Source: a virus. Taken from it: a stretch of 58,299 nt of DNA. Positions 1 to 7,231 of this stretch are shown here, one piece after another (within the stretch, counting starts at the first letter, position 1; each line of letters begins with the position of its first letter). The notes beneath the pieces are model-generated. The model worked only from the letters and a program-made list of their open reading frames with translations. It was not told the origin of the DNA and searched no databases. The stretch covers positions 1 through 58,299 of IMG/VR virus record IMGVR_UViG_3300020060_000002; one strand, written 5' to 3'. The position numbers were made by a program, and so were the translations under genes.

Positions 1-127
1 ATCATCGACTTGGACGCGCGGCTCGGCGCCGTGGTGTCCGGGAGTCCGGTTAACACCAGGCTGACCACGCTCGAGACCCGCACGACCGACACGGTCACCA
101 CCGGCGGCATCGGCAACCAGCGTCTCG
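1..127. repeat. Terminal direct repeat (circular assembly overlap), left copy
   Basis: The first 127 bases are identical to the last 127 bases of the window. A perfect overlap of exactly 127 bases is typical of a circular contig from a k=127 assembler, and an open reading frame continues uninterrupted across the junction. The molecule is therefore most simply read as a circle of about 58,172 bp, from either a circularly permuted or a circular genome. A true short terminal repeat is less likely because the repeat lies inside a tail gene. Confidence 0.9.
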
Positions 128-660
128 CCGACCGCTTCGGGACCGGCGTGGGCACCGGCGCGAACGTCACCACCGGCTCGGCGACATCCCAACTCACCGA
201 CGTGCGCGCACGGATCGCCGTACTCGAGACCGCTCCCGCGCCCACATCCGGCCCCCTGGGGTGGAAGGGTGAAGTCAAGAGGGTGGCGACCGACGCTCTC
301 ACGGCAGAGACCGTGATGGAGACCCTCTCTCTCGCCCTGACCACGGGGCGCCGATACCGGGTTACCTGGGATTTCGCGTACGGGACGAGCACCAACGCAG
401 CACCGGGGGCGCAGTGTCGAATCCGGATCAGCGCTGCAGGGGGTGCCGTGTCCACCAGCAGCGCGGTGGTGGCATCAAAACCCCTGTCGTGGGCTGCCGC
501 CATCATCCCCGCCACGCTGATTCAGACCTTCACGGTGGCCTCGACGGCGACCTACCAGTTGGGGTGCTTCGGGAGCAGGGGCTCGGGCACGGTCAGTTTC
601 TACTACGACGTGTCGACGGCGCTCCGGGTCCTCGTCGTCGAGGACATGGGTCCGGTGTGA
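1..660 (+). CDS. Minor tail protein, C-terminal part (gene starts at 58095)
   Basis: This is the main part of a gene whose ATG is at 58095 and which crosses the contig ends; joined, it encodes about 245 residues. The N-terminal part (encoded at 58095-58299) starts MAIVSMLDAVFG and contains a helical stretch followed by Thr/Gly-rich repeats. The C-terminal half (roughly residues 110-245) is rich in beta-forming residues, with alternating Thr/Val/Ser, and ends VLVVEDMGPV. This layout of a short helical or trimerising N-terminus and a beta-sandwich is common in actinophage minor tail or tip proteins, often the last gene of the tail operon. The start overlaps the stop of the preceding 842-residue tail protein. 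Exact function is inferred from position only. Confidence 0.8.
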   Translation: MIDLDARLGAVVSGSPVNTRLTTLETRTTDTVTTGGIGNQRLADRFGTGVGTGANVTTGSATSQLTDVRARIAVLETAPAPTSGPLGWKGEVKRVATDALTAETVMETLSLALTTGRRYRVTWDFAYGTSTNAAPGAQCRIRISAAGGAVSTSSAVVASKPLSWAAAIIPATLIQTFTVASTATYQLGCFGSRGSGTVSFYYDVSTALRVLVVEDMGPV

Positions 661-720
661 TGGTCTGAGCTATGCTGGCCGGGTCGACGTTTGCGTCGGT
701 TCGGTCACCTCAAGGGTCAG

Positions 721-758
721 CGGCCCCCGTATCTTCCCCCTCAGGAACGCGGGGGCCG
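721..758. terminator. Hairpin at convergent gene ends
   Basis: A 9-bp perfect inverted repeat (721-729 with 750-758) with a 20-base loop lies between the last plus-strand tail gene (ends 660) and the minus-strand HNH gene (ends 741). It has no clear U-tract but is placed to end transcription from both sides. It overlaps the 3' end of the HNH gene. Confidence 0.5.
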
Positions 759-1118
759 TGCCGCGTCCGGGAACGCCCGAGCGACCGGCGGCAGGGCGCG
801 CGGGTCAGGTACGGGGACCTTCTGCCCGTCGTGAGTCAGGTACACCCACCGCCGGTACACCAGCACCGGCGTGGCCAGTAGGTCGCCGTGGAAGTTCGAG
901 ACGCTCCAGCCGTAGTCCTTGGCCAGGATCGGCTGATCGGTCACCCACCCGTGGCAGCCGGTGGTGCCGCTCCCGCACAGGTCCAGTCCGTTCTCCGGGG
1001 TCCACAGCCGGCCGGCGGCGCGTCGGTGATGCCAGTTGGTCCCGCGCCGCGTCCCGCAGCGCTCGCACACTCGGTTGGACCGGGTGTAGACGAGGTCCCT
1101 GGCCTTCTTGATGTTCAT
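741..1118 (-). CDS. HNH endonuclease
   Basis: A 125-residue protein read on the minus strand. It carries a compact zinc-supported HNH motif: Cys18-x2-Cys21, His30-His31, Asn43, Cys48 and Cys55-His56. The spacing of the two Cys pairs around HH and N is typical of McrA-like phage HNH nucleases. The family nicks or cuts double-stranded DNA with one metal ion and serves in homing or in packaging; this gene is far from the terminase genes, so a homing or free-standing role is more likely. I chose ATG at 1118 because a GGGAG sequence precedes it and the long upstream extension has no coding character. It is one of only a few minus-strand genes and diverges from the promoter at 1131. Confidence 0.85.
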   Translation of the reverse strand: MNIKKARDLVYTRSNRVCERCGTRRGTNWHHRRAAGRLWTPENGLDLCGSGTTGCHGWVTDQPILAKDYGWSVSNFHGDLLATPVLVYRRWVYLTHDGQKVPVPDPRALPPVARAFPDAARPPRS

Positions 1119-1130
1119 GGTCACTCCCGG

Positions 1131-1159
1131 TTGTGTCCCCCTGCAATGGGGGGTAACAT
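1131..1159 (+). promoter_or_regulatory. Dyad-spacer promoter, class I (P1)
   Basis: TTGTGT at 1131-1136, a 17-base spacer made of a C-run and a G-run (1137-1153), and TAACAT at 1154-1159. ATG at 1167 follows after 7 bases, so the transcript should be leaderless. It lies in the divergent gap with the minus-strand HNH gene. Confidence 0.75.
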
Positions 1160-1166
1160 GCACATC

Positions 1167-1580
1167 ATGACACAACCAACGCCAGGGAACGACCCCGAGT
1201 CGTACCCCAACCCCGAGGAGGTGGACACACCCATGAGTGCTCAGCCGGTCGAGGTGGCCATCGCCACCGAGATCTACGTGTCGGCCAAGCAGCGTGCGCA
1301 CAGCCAGGGGCAGGCGCTCGCCGCGGTCGCGCGCACCATCCTGTTCCAGGAGGCCGCCAAGACGCCCGAGGCGCTCCCGGTCACGACCGAGGACCCGAAC
1401 GCCGGCTCCCGCGCCCGTCCGCCCCTGCGGCAGTACGGGCAGCAGCGGACCAAGCTCAAGTTCAACGCCCCCGCCGAGGCGTACCAGCAGGCCCAGCGGC
1501 GCATCCTCGCTGGCGGCCGGTCCGTCGCCGCCGCGATCGAGGACGGGCTCAAGGCGTTCGCCGCAAGCGGCAACCTGTAA
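1167..1580 (+). CDS. Tandem ribbon-helix-helix-like DNA-binding protein
   Basis: 137 residues if started at the leaderless ATG (1167), or 115 from an in-frame ATG at 1233 that has its own GAGGAGG ribosome site. Two segments look alike: residues about 28-65 (VEVAIATEIYVSAKQRA onward) and about 96-135 (KLKFNAPAEAYQQAQRR onward, then SVAAAIEDGLKAF). Each has the pattern of a short beta strand followed by two helices seen in MetJ/Arc ribbon-helix-helix proteins. A tandem RHH protein could bind a palindrome as one chain. It is the first gene of the recombination operon and sits beside one of the palindromic promoters, so a regulatory role is attractive but unproven. The RHH assignment is by eye. 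Confidence 0.55.
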   Translation: MTQPTPGNDPESYPNPEEVDTPMSAQPVEVAIATEIYVSAKQRAHSQGQALAAVARTILFQEAAKTPEALPVTTEDPNAGSRARPPLRQYGQQRTKLKFNAPAEAYQQAQRRILAGGRSVAAAIEDGLKAFAASGNL

Positions 1581-1594
1581 CCGGAGAGGACCCC

Positions 1595-2494
1595 ATGACC
1601 GACGTGACCCAGACCGAGAACCCGACCGAGGCGACACCACGCCAGCACGTGCTCGAGGCCATCCGCGCCGTGATGCACGACGTGCGGGGTGTCGCCAAGA
1701 CGGGTGAGATGCGGGCGTCCACCGCCGTGAACGCCAAGATCACGTATCGCTTTCAGAAGTACGACGACATGGCCGAGGCCATCGGCGCCGCGTTCCGTGA
1801 GCACGGCGTGATGACCCAGGGCCGCATCACCGAAGTCAGCTACCACAACTGGGACAAGCAGAACAGCAACGGCGGCACCACGATGTGGACCTCATGTCGC
1901 CTGCGCAAGGTTTTCAATTTCACCTCCCTGGTGGACGGCTCGCACCTGTCGATCGAGGCTGCCGGCGAGGGGTCGGACTCGAGCGACAAGGCCACCAACA
2001 AGGCCGAGACGGCCGCCTACAAGACCGCCATCAAGCAGGCATTCACGTTGTCCACCGGCGACGAGGACCCCGACGACACCCGGCCGCAGATCCAAGGCCA
2101 GAACGTCCAGGTCCGCAACGCCGAGGTGCGCCAGCAGGACCCGTGGCAGACGGTTGAGCAGGCGGCCGCGAGCGCACCGACCGCAGGTGACGCGCAGCGC
2201 GCGGGGCTGGCCACCAAGGCCGTCGAGGCGCTCACCCGGTGCCGCACTACGGGCGACGCGCTCAAGCTCACCGAGTGGGCGATGCAGGCGGGCGTGCTGA
2301 CGGTCAAGGTCGGCGACTCGTCGGTCGCCGCGCTCATCATTGCCGCACGCGGCACGCTCCCGCAGGGGCCACCCACGCCCACCGCCCACCAGACCGCGCC
2401 GCCGCAGGAGTACCGGCCGAGCGAGCGCGAGCTGGCTAGTACTGTGCGGGATCTCCCGAGCGGCATCAATCCGCCGGATGACGGGGGCTACTGA
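1595..2494 (+). CDS. erf: ERF-family single-strand annealing recombinase
   Basis: 299 residues. The core at about residues 18-165 matches the ERF superfamily: an N-terminal helical stretch, a central beta region containing the YHNWDKQ and TMWTSCRLRKVF segments, and the strongly typical Gly-rich motif GEGSDSSDKATNKAETAAYK followed by STGDEDPDD. ERF proteins form rings on ssDNA and anneal complementary strands during phage recombination and genome circularisation. The C-terminal 130 residues are Ala/Pro/Gln-rich and probably a flexible helical tail that contacts SSB. A GGAGAGGA ribosome site precedes the ATG. It lies in an operon with SSB, as is usual. Confidence 0.93.
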   Translation: MTDVTQTENPTEATPRQHVLEAIRAVMHDVRGVAKTGEMRASTAVNAKITYRFQKYDDMAEAIGAAFREHGVMTQGRITEVSYHNWDKQNSNGGTTMWTSCRLRKVFNFTSLVDGSHLSIEAAGEGSDSSDKATNKAETAAYKTAIKQAFTLSTGDEDPDDTRPQIQGQNVQVRNAEVRQQDPWQTVEQAAASAPTAGDAQRAGLATKAVEALTRCRTTGDALKLTEWAMQAGVLTVKVGDSSVAALIIAARGTLPQGPPTPTAHQTAPPQEYRPSERELASTVRDLPSGINPPDDGGY

Positions 2495-3525
2495 TGATCG
2501 AGGGAACCGCGCGCCAGCACATCACCCTGCTGTGGCCCGAGCACCTCGCCCACCTCGCGCCCGAACCCAGTCGCCTGGGCATCGGCGAGATCGACGAAGA
2601 GGATGGGGTGGTTTGCAACTGTGGGGAGATCCTGGGCTTCCCGAAGGTCCAGGACGAGTCCGAGTATCTCCAGCAGTCCAGTGAGCCGGGCGACGAGCTG
2701 ACCGCCGTGGAGGCCGGATGGAACGACATGGTGAGCGAGCCTGAGCACCAGTACGACCCGGACGGCACGGAGACCCTGGCGGACATGCAGAACCTGGCCG
2801 CCTCGGTGGCCGGGGTGGACTCGATGAACACGGGTGAGCGGGCCATCGTCCGCGCCGAGGACTCCATGCAGCAGGATTACGAGCAGGACATTGCGGCCAA
2901 GGCGCGCGAGTACGGCAACGCCGAGACGCATCCCGACGGCTCATGGCGCTGCCGGTTCGACGGGCAAATGGCCACCGAACACCCGATCGACTACCCCGGC
3001 CAGTTCCACTGCATTACGCCGATGCCCTACCCGATCCAGCCGGCCGACGAGGCGCAGACATTCGCATCGCCCGGTCCGCCGCCGGCTGCGCGCGCTCAGC
3101 TGCCCGAGCGCGACTCGGGTGTGGTGATGGCTGAGGACCCGATCGCCGCGCGCGTGGTGGTGATCGACCCGACGTTGCCGTACGGACCGCAGGATGTGGA
3201 GCACCAGCTGCTCGACATCAGCGGCCGCATCGAGCGCGGCGTGCACTACCAGCGGTACTGGGAGGAGCGCCAGTTCGAGGCCAAGGCGGCCTACACCCTG
3301 AGCATGGCCCGCGCTCGTACGGAGTCCGACGGCCGGTCGGTGCAGGCCCGTGAGGACGAGGCCGTGCTCCAGTGCGAGGAGCAGTACCGCGAGCTACTGC
3401 TGTGTGACGCGATGGTCCGCGCGGTGCGCGAGACCATGCACTCGTTGCGGTCCCTGCAATCGGGGTACCAGACGGTGTCCCGGAGCGTGAGCGAGTCGAT
3501 GAGAATGCCGAACACCCGACCCTGA
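2494..3525 (+). CDS. Unknown protein of the recombination operon
   Basis: 343 residues, overlapping the ERF stop by one base (TGATG). I do not recognise a family. The first third is acidic and contains a CNCG motif near residue 41. Residues about 150-165 carry a second Cys (WRCRFDGQ). The C-terminal half (about 215-343) is strongly helical and charged, with heptad-like spacing in the YWEERQFEAKAAYTLSMAR stretch and several Cys near EAVLQCEEQYRELLLCD. Its place between an annealing protein and SSB suggests a role in recombination or DNA processing, for example as an annealase partner; that is inference from position. Confidence 0.75.
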   Translation: MIEGTARQHITLLWPEHLAHLAPEPSRLGIGEIDEEDGVVCNCGEILGFPKVQDESEYLQQSSEPGDELTAVEAGWNDMVSEPEHQYDPDGTETLADMQNLAASVAGVDSMNTGERAIVRAEDSMQQDYEQDIAAKAREYGNAETHPDGSWRCRFDGQMATEHPIDYPGQFHCITPMPYPIQPADEAQTFASPGPPPAARAQLPERDSGVVMAEDPIAARVVVIDPTLPYGPQDVEHQLLDISGRIERGVHYQRYWEERQFEAKAAYTLSMARARTESDGRSVQAREDEAVLQCEEQYRELLLCDAMVRAVRETMHSLRSLQSGYQTVSRSVSESMRMPNTRP

Positions 3526-3561
3526 TCTGTCCGAAGTAGACGCAACAGAAGGAGATCCCTC

Positions 3562-4134
3562 ATGCAGGGAGATGTGACCGTGACCGTGATCGGCAACGCG
3601 ACAGGCGATGCCGAACTGCGCTTCACCCCGTCGGGGGCGGCCGTGGCGAACTTCACCGTGGCCACCAACCCGCGCAGGCTCAACAAGCAGACGCAGCAGT
3701 GGGAGGACGGCGAGGCGACGTTCTACCGGATCAACGTCTGGCGCCAGCACGCCGAGAACGTGGCCGAGTCGGTGTTCAAGGGCAACCGCGTGGTCGTGGT
3801 GGGCACACTCCAGAACCGGCAGTACGAGGCGCAGGACGGCGGCAAGCGCTACTCGCTGGAGGTCACCGCGGACGCCGTGGCGCTGGACACCAAGTTTGCC
3901 CAGGTGGCCGCCCGTCGCGCCGAGCGCCAGCAGGGTGGCTTCGCGGGTGCCCCGCCGGCCGATGACCCGTGGGGTTCGCCCCCGCCGGCACAGCAGCGCC
4001 CGCCGCAGGGTCAGCAGGGCGGCCAGGCGCAACAGGGTCAGCGCCAGCAGGCACCGCCGCAGGACGACCTCTGGGGCAGCCCCCCGCGCCAGGGCAACCA
4101 GGGCGGCGGATTCAGCGAGGAGCCGCCTTTTTAA
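3562..4134 (+). CDS. ssb: Single-stranded DNA-binding protein
   Basis: 190 residues. Residues 1-110 form an OB fold with typical SSB segments: VTVIGNATGDAELRFTPSG, the FYRINVWRQHAENVAES strand-helix region and GNRVVVVGTLQNRQYE. Residues about 118-180 are a Gly/Pro/Gln-rich linker, and the protein ends in an acidic hydrophobic tip (EEPPF) like the partner-binding tip of bacterial SSBs. It would coat replication and recombination intermediates, working with the ERF protein two genes upstream. An AAGGAG ribosome site precedes ATG 3562. The operon ends in a strong terminator at 4159. Confidence 0.96.
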   Translation: MQGDVTVTVIGNATGDAELRFTPSGAAVANFTVATNPRRLNKQTQQWEDGEATFYRINVWRQHAENVAESVFKGNRVVVVGTLQNRQYEAQDGGKRYSLEVTADAVALDTKFAQVAARRAERQQGGFAGAPPADDPWGSPPPAQQRPPQGQQGGQAQQGQRQQAPPQDDLWGSPPRQGNQGGGFSEEPPF

Positions 4135-4158
4135 CGGACAGTAACTAGATAGGCACAA

Positions 4159-4190
4159 GGAGCCCCGACCGGATGATTGGTCGGGGCTCC
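4159..4190 (+). terminator. Intrinsic-type terminator after ssb
   Basis: A 12-bp perfect stem (4159-4170 with 4179-4190), loop of 8, followed by TACTTGT. It ends the recombination operon, and its last base is only three bases before the -35 box of the next promoter. Confidence 0.85.
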
Positions 4191-4193
4191 TAC

Positions 4194-4222
4194 TTGTATC
4201 CCCCCGTCCTGGGGGGTAACAT
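4194..4222 (+). promoter_or_regulatory. Dyad-spacer promoter, class I (P2)
   Basis: TTGTAT (4194-4199), a 17-base spacer of six C, five bases and six G (4200-4216), and TAACAT (4217-4222). ATG at 4230 follows after 7 bases with no ribosome site, so a leaderless mRNA is expected. This is the most symmetric member of the family. Confidence 0.8.
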
Positions 4223-4229
4223 CCCAGAC

Positions 4230-4478
4230 ATGGCCACCACATACACGCTCAACGTCTCCATCGTCAGCACCGTGGACGAGCAGGGCGACCCCTGCACCCA
4301 CTGCCAGATGGAGGGGCACGACGTGGAGGCCCAGCTCTACATCACCGACGAGCGCGGCCGGCGCACCTTCGAGAGCACCTGTCTGGCCTGCATCATCCCC
4401 ATCATCGACGCCACGCCGTTCGTCGCCGACGCCGTGACCGTTGAGGTCGCGCGCGCCGCGACGCTCCGGCCGTTCTGA
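4230..4478 (+). CDS. Small CxxC protein, leaderless
   Basis: 82 residues, family not recognised. It has a CTHC motif at about residues 22-25 and a CLAC motif at about 53-56, which together could bind one zinc ion in a beta-rich fold (TLNVSIVSTVD, AQLYITD, DAVTVEVARAA). ATG 4230 starts 7 bases after a TAACAT box with no ribosome site between, which marks it as the leaderless first gene of the 4.2-7 kb operon. Confidence 0.75.
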   Translation: MATTYTLNVSIVSTVDEQGDPCTHCQMEGHDVEAQLYITDERGRRTFESTCLACIIPIIDATPFVADAVTVEVARAATLRPF

Positions 4479-4501
4479 AACCCACCACCCAGGAGGACTC
4501 C

Positions 4502-4771
4502 ATGACCCGACCCAGAGCGCAGCTCGCCGCGCCCGTCATCGACTGCGCGCGCGTCTACCCCCAGGACTACGCGCAGGGTGTGGACAGCGCGAACCGCACC
4601 ATCGACGCCGGCCCGCCGCTGTTCATCAACCACGCGCTCGAGCTGGGCGCCGAGCAGCTCGAGCACTGGCCGGTAATCCAGGGCAAGCACTCCCTAACCG
4701 AGGGGCAGTACGCCCGCACCCGCGGATTCGTCGAGACCCTGCGTGAGTACCGAGAGAGCCAGGCGTCATGA
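4502..4771 (+). CDS. Hypothetical protein
   Basis: 89 residues with an AGGAGG ribosome site 6 bases before the ATG. No family recognised. It has one Cys and a helical C-terminus (EGQYARTRGFVETLREYRES). It overlaps the next gene by 4 bases (ATGA) and belongs to the early small-gene operon. Confidence 0.7.
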   Translation: MTRPRAQLAAPVIDCARVYPQDYAQGVDSANRTIDAGPPLFINHALELGAEQLEHWPVIQGKHSLTEGQYARTRGFVETLREYRESQAS

Positions 4772-4941
4772 GCCAGGCGCGCACCTACGAGTTGAAAACC
4801 GATGTCGATGTCGTGGTGGGCCGCGGGCTCGTCGTCGAGGTCGAGCCGGCTGGCTGGGCCGGTTGGCGCTGGGTGTACTTCGCGGATGGCACCCAGAGTG
4901 AGTCCGTCACCATCAACCACATCTGGGAGCTGGAGTCATGA
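4768..4941 (+). CDS. Small hypothetical protein
   Basis: 57 residues, from ATG 4768 to TGA 4941, with 4-base overlaps on both sides, which is the main evidence that it is real. The sequence is beta-like (DVDVVVGRGLVVEVEP, GWRWVYFADG) and could be a small SH3-like or swapped-strand fold. Function unknown. Confidence 0.65.
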   Translation: MSQARTYELKTDVDVVVGRGLVVEVEPAGWAGWRWVYFADGTQSESVTINHIWELES

Positions 4942-5591
4942 GCGAGCCACGCGAGGAACAGCCGCTCAGCGGCAAGGAGCTGGAGCCGGCGTTCGGCCCG
5001 CAGATGCCGGCACCGCACACCCTGGTGGGCATCCTGCGCCAGCATCTCGAGGAGCTGGTGATCTTCCTGCGCGAGGAGCGCGGCGAGGTCCACGTGCGCG
5101 AGGACGTGTACGGGTCGGTCCTCCGACTCGGCGCGCTGGTCGAGGGGCTTCAGGACTACGCGGCCGCGTTCAAGAAGATCGCCACCGAGGCCAAGGGCTA
5201 CATCCAGGACGATCTCGAGTTGGCTGTGGGCGAGCAGGACGGCATCCCGCTGTCCGGCATGAAGGTCCCGGACCCCGACGGCACGGACATCAACGTCGCG
5301 CTCGACACGTCCGGCGAGTACACGTTCGACCTCGACGCGATCGTGAACGGTGTCGCTCACGCGGTGCAGGCCGCGCACGGGATCGTGGACGCGGCCATCC
5401 ACCAGCTGTTGGTGGAGTCGATGGAGCGACTCCAGGCCACCGGGCAGTACAAGCCGCAGGTGACCAAGGTCCGTGCGCTCGCTACGGAGATCGCACGCAC
5501 GGACCCGAAGGTCGCGAGCACCATCACCAGCACCATCAAGCGGACCACCGTGTTCAAGGGGATCAAGATCAAGCGGGAGCAGCCGAAATGA
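4938..5591 (+). CDS. Hypothetical protein, helical
   Basis: 217 residues with no recognised family. The N-terminal 40 residues are Pro-rich; the remainder is largely helical, with a conserved-looking stretch HTLVGILRQHLEELVIFLREERGE and a basic C-terminus ending KIKREQPK. The central DPDGTDINVALDTSGEYTFDLD segment looks like a short beta insertion. It is translationally coupled by 4-base overlaps to both neighbours. Confidence 0.75.
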   Translation: MSEPREEQPLSGKELEPAFGPQMPAPHTLVGILRQHLEELVIFLREERGEVHVREDVYGSVLRLGALVEGLQDYAAAFKKIATEAKGYIQDDLELAVGEQDGIPLSGMKVPDPDGTDINVALDTSGEYTFDLDAIVNGVAHAVQAAHGIVDAAIHQLLVESMERLQATGQYKPQVTKVRALATEIARTDPKVASTITSTIKRTTVFKGIKIKREQPK

Positions 5592-5881
5592 GCCAGCCCA
5601 ACGACGGCACGATGTACGAGGTCGCCGGGGACGCCCCCGTGGGCAACGGGACCCGCATGGCCGAGGCGATGAACAAGGCGATGCTGCTCGGCAACCACCT
5701 GTGGATCATGACCGCCGTGTACACGGTCGACCCCGCGAAGATGACCCCGGGCGTCACCACGCTCATGGACCACGAGTCGCTGCTGTCGATCGCCGGCCCC
5801 GGCTGCCTGGTGTGCGAGCAGGAGTACAGCAAGCGGACCTCGTTGCGGCGCTGCCCCGGCCTGCCGAGGCGGCCTCGATGA
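5588..5881 (+). CDS. Small hypothetical protein with CxxC and Cys-Pro-Gly end
   Basis: 97 residues. The C-terminal motif CLVCEQEYSKRTSLRRCPG is a pattern I associate with small actinophage proteins of unknown function; it resembles half of a zinc knuckle. The N-terminal half has helices (RMAEAMNKAMLLGNHLW). It overlaps both neighbours by 4 bases. Confidence 0.75.
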   Translation: MSQPNDGTMYEVAGDAPVGNGTRMAEAMNKAMLLGNHLWIMTAVYTVDPAKMTPGVTTLMDHESLLSIAGPGCLVCEQEYSKRTSLRRCPGLPRRPR

Positions 5882-6081
5882 TCATCCACTTCACTTACGC
5901 CCTGCATGACACGGACGACCAGGAGGGCCGCTGCGAGCAGATCCAGCGGACCGCAACGGAGCCACTCATCATCGACGACAAGCTGGCCGACAAGATCGGT
6001 CGGCCGTTCTACGAGGTGGTGCTCCACTGCGCGCTCGACACCATGACCGGCGCGGTGACGATCGAGAGGGCCACGACGTGA
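5878..6081 (+). CDS. Small hypothetical protein
   Basis: 67 residues, beta-alpha-beta like (MIIHFTYALHD, then FYEVVLHCALDTMTGAVTIE). It carries two Cys that are unlikely to form a metal site alone. It is coupled by 4-base overlaps to its neighbours in the early operon. No family recognised. Confidence 0.7.
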   Translation: MIIHFTYALHDTDDQEGRCEQIQRTATEPLIIDDKLADKIGRPFYEVVLHCALDTMTGAVTIERATT

Positions 6082-6440
6082 CTGTCTACCGAGGCTCGGA
6101 CATCCCCGGGCTCATCTACCTGATCCACTTCGACACGCCGCTGGCGCACGCCAAGCACTACACCGGTTGGACCACCGACCTGACCGTGCGCATCGCCGAG
6201 CACGTCGCCGGCCGGGGCGCGCGGCTCATGCAGGTGATCGAAGAGCGCGGCATCACCTGGCAGCTGGCCAAGGTGGTGGAGGGCACGCGGCGCAACGAGC
6301 GGTCCCGCAAGGGCACGGGCGCCTCCCGGTGGTGCCCGCTGTGTCGCGGCGGTGCGCCCGAGTTCGCCGAGGGGGCCATGGTGCCGGACCTCGCGGAAAT
6401 CCTGGGCGTCACGAACGGAGCTGGTCATGTCCCTGCGTAG
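6078..6440 (+). CDS. GIY-YIG-like nuclease domain protein
   Basis: 120 residues with GTG start in a GTGA overlap. The segment LIYLIHFDTPLAHAKHYTGW matches the GIY...YIG strand-turn-strand of the nuclease family (here IYL and YTG), followed by RIAEHVAGRGARLMQV, which supplies the usual Arg and His. The C-terminal CPLC pair resembles the phage branch annotated as GIY-YIG-like, where basic residues and a CxxC follow. The family cleaves DNA with a tyrosine-activated water; a role in recombination or homing is possible. The catalytic Glu cannot be assigned with confidence. Confidence 0.7.
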   Translation: MTVYRGSDIPGLIYLIHFDTPLAHAKHYTGWTTDLTVRIAEHVAGRGARLMQVIEERGITWQLAKVVEGTRRNERSRKGTGASRWCPLCRGGAPEFAEGAMVPDLAEILGVTNGAGHVPA

Positions 6441-6972
6441 CGCACTGGCGGCGGCCGCGCGGGCACGCACGCTGATCGCCGACCTCGAGCGGTCCGACCG
6501 GCTCGAGGACCGCCGGCAGGTGGCGGCCGGTGTGCGGCACGAACTGGACGCCATACTGCGCCTGCTCCACGTCGAGCTGACGGCGCTCGAGTCCGCGGCG
6601 ACGGTCGATCACCCCGGCAAGGTGCGCAACGATGCGCCAGCGACCAGCAGGGCCGCGGCGCAGGCCATCACGCTCAAGACAGGTTCGGTCCGCTGGAGCA
6701 TCCTCGAGATGCTGTGGATGACCGCGAACACCAGCGGCGGCTGCACCGACTACGAGATCCAGAAGCACCTGGCGCTCAACCCGTCGACAGAGCGGCCGAG
6801 GCGCGGCGAGTTGGCGGACGCCGGCCTGATCCAACCGCTTGAGACGCGAGAGCACATGGGCAGTGCGTGGACCATATGGGGGCTCACGCAGGCGGGTGCG
6901 GACGCCTACCGGCAGAGGGTTCCCGGGCCGCCGAGGACTATCACCCGCAAGGGTGAGCCGACGCTGTTCTGA
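6427..6972 (+). CDS. Winged-helix protein
   Basis: 181 residues from ATG 6427, which overlaps the previous gene by 14 bases. Residues about 5-55 form charged helices (RARTLIADLERSDRLEDRRQ). Residues about 80-165 look like a winged helix: helix SVRWSILEMLWM, then TDYEIQKHLALNPST, a recognition helix region RPRRGELADAGLIQPLETRE and a wing WTIWGLTQAGADAYRQ. The pattern LTxxGxxxY is usual in PadR- or MarR-like wHTH domains. It could regulate phage genes, and it lies just before a candidate structured RNA. Target unknown. Confidence 0.7.
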   Translation: MSLRSALAAAARARTLIADLERSDRLEDRRQVAAGVRHELDAILRLLHVELTALESAATVDHPGKVRNDAPATSRAAAQAITLKTGSVRWSILEMLWMTANTSGGCTDYEIQKHLALNPSTERPRRGELADAGLIQPLETREHMGSAWTIWGLTQAGADAYRQRVPGPPRTITRKGEPTLF

Positions 6973-6994
6973 TCATGGACGGCGTGGCTACGAT
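6966..6994 (+). promoter_or_regulatory. Possible promoter of the 7.0-kb RNA
   Basis: TACGAT at 6989-6994 fits the actinobacterial TANNNT -10 box; GTTCTG at 6966-6971, 17 bases upstream, is a weak -35 box. It overlaps the stop of the winged-helix gene. CTGATC and GATCAG flank it as an inverted repeat. Confidence 0.4.
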
Positions 6995-7151
6995 CAGAGG
7001 TTCACGGAGTCTGCGGACTCCCCGGCAACTTGTCACGAGTCACCGGGGAGCAAAGCAGCCGCGACTCTCCCTGATCCGGGTTCGGGAGGCGCGGCCAGTG
7101 TCCAAGGCTACAGACGGCAAGACCCCCGGCGGGGAGTCCATCCGCCGGGGG
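6995..7151 (+). ncRNA. Candidate structured RNA ending in a terminator
   Basis: A non-coding stretch of about 155 bases with dense pairing potential. A perfect 6-bp hairpin with a TGCG loop (7006-7021) overlaps an alternative 8-bp stem (7018-7025 with 7043-7050), so the two cannot form together. A CTCCC/GGGAG stem follows near 7067-7088. It closes with a 10-bp terminator-like stem (7123-7132 with 7142-7151). This could be a small RNA or a regulatory leader of the 7.2-kb replication operon. It does not fit a tRNA cloverleaf. Confidence 0.45.
7123..7151 (+). terminator. GC-rich hairpin ending the 7.0-kb RNA
   Basis: A perfect 10-bp stem (7123-7132 with 7142-7151) with a 9-base loop, extended by AGACC/GGTCT pairing outside. 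It is followed by a T-rich but not pure U sequence. Confidence 0.65.
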
Positions 7152-7231
7152 CCTGCTGGTCTCTGTCGCTCGTACGACTGACCGCCGTCAGCTTGCCCCA
7201 TCCACCCACCACGGAAGAAAGGACTCAAGCC

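Noticed and set aside
888-1166. Plus-strand extension upstream of the RHH-like gene (ORF open from 888)
   Set aside because: It is the complement of the HNH gene, lacks a ribosome site, and the promoter at 1131 lies inside it.
1119-1640. Long N-terminal extension of the minus-strand HNH ORF
   Set aside because: It is the complement of the RHH-like gene and has a G/C-driven shadow composition; ATG 1118 has a ribosome site.
6995-7090. tRNA in the 7.0-kb non-coding region
   Set aside because: Stems are strong but their order and spacing do not form a cloverleaf; GGTTCG-like text occurs but not in a 5-bp stem with a 7-base loop.
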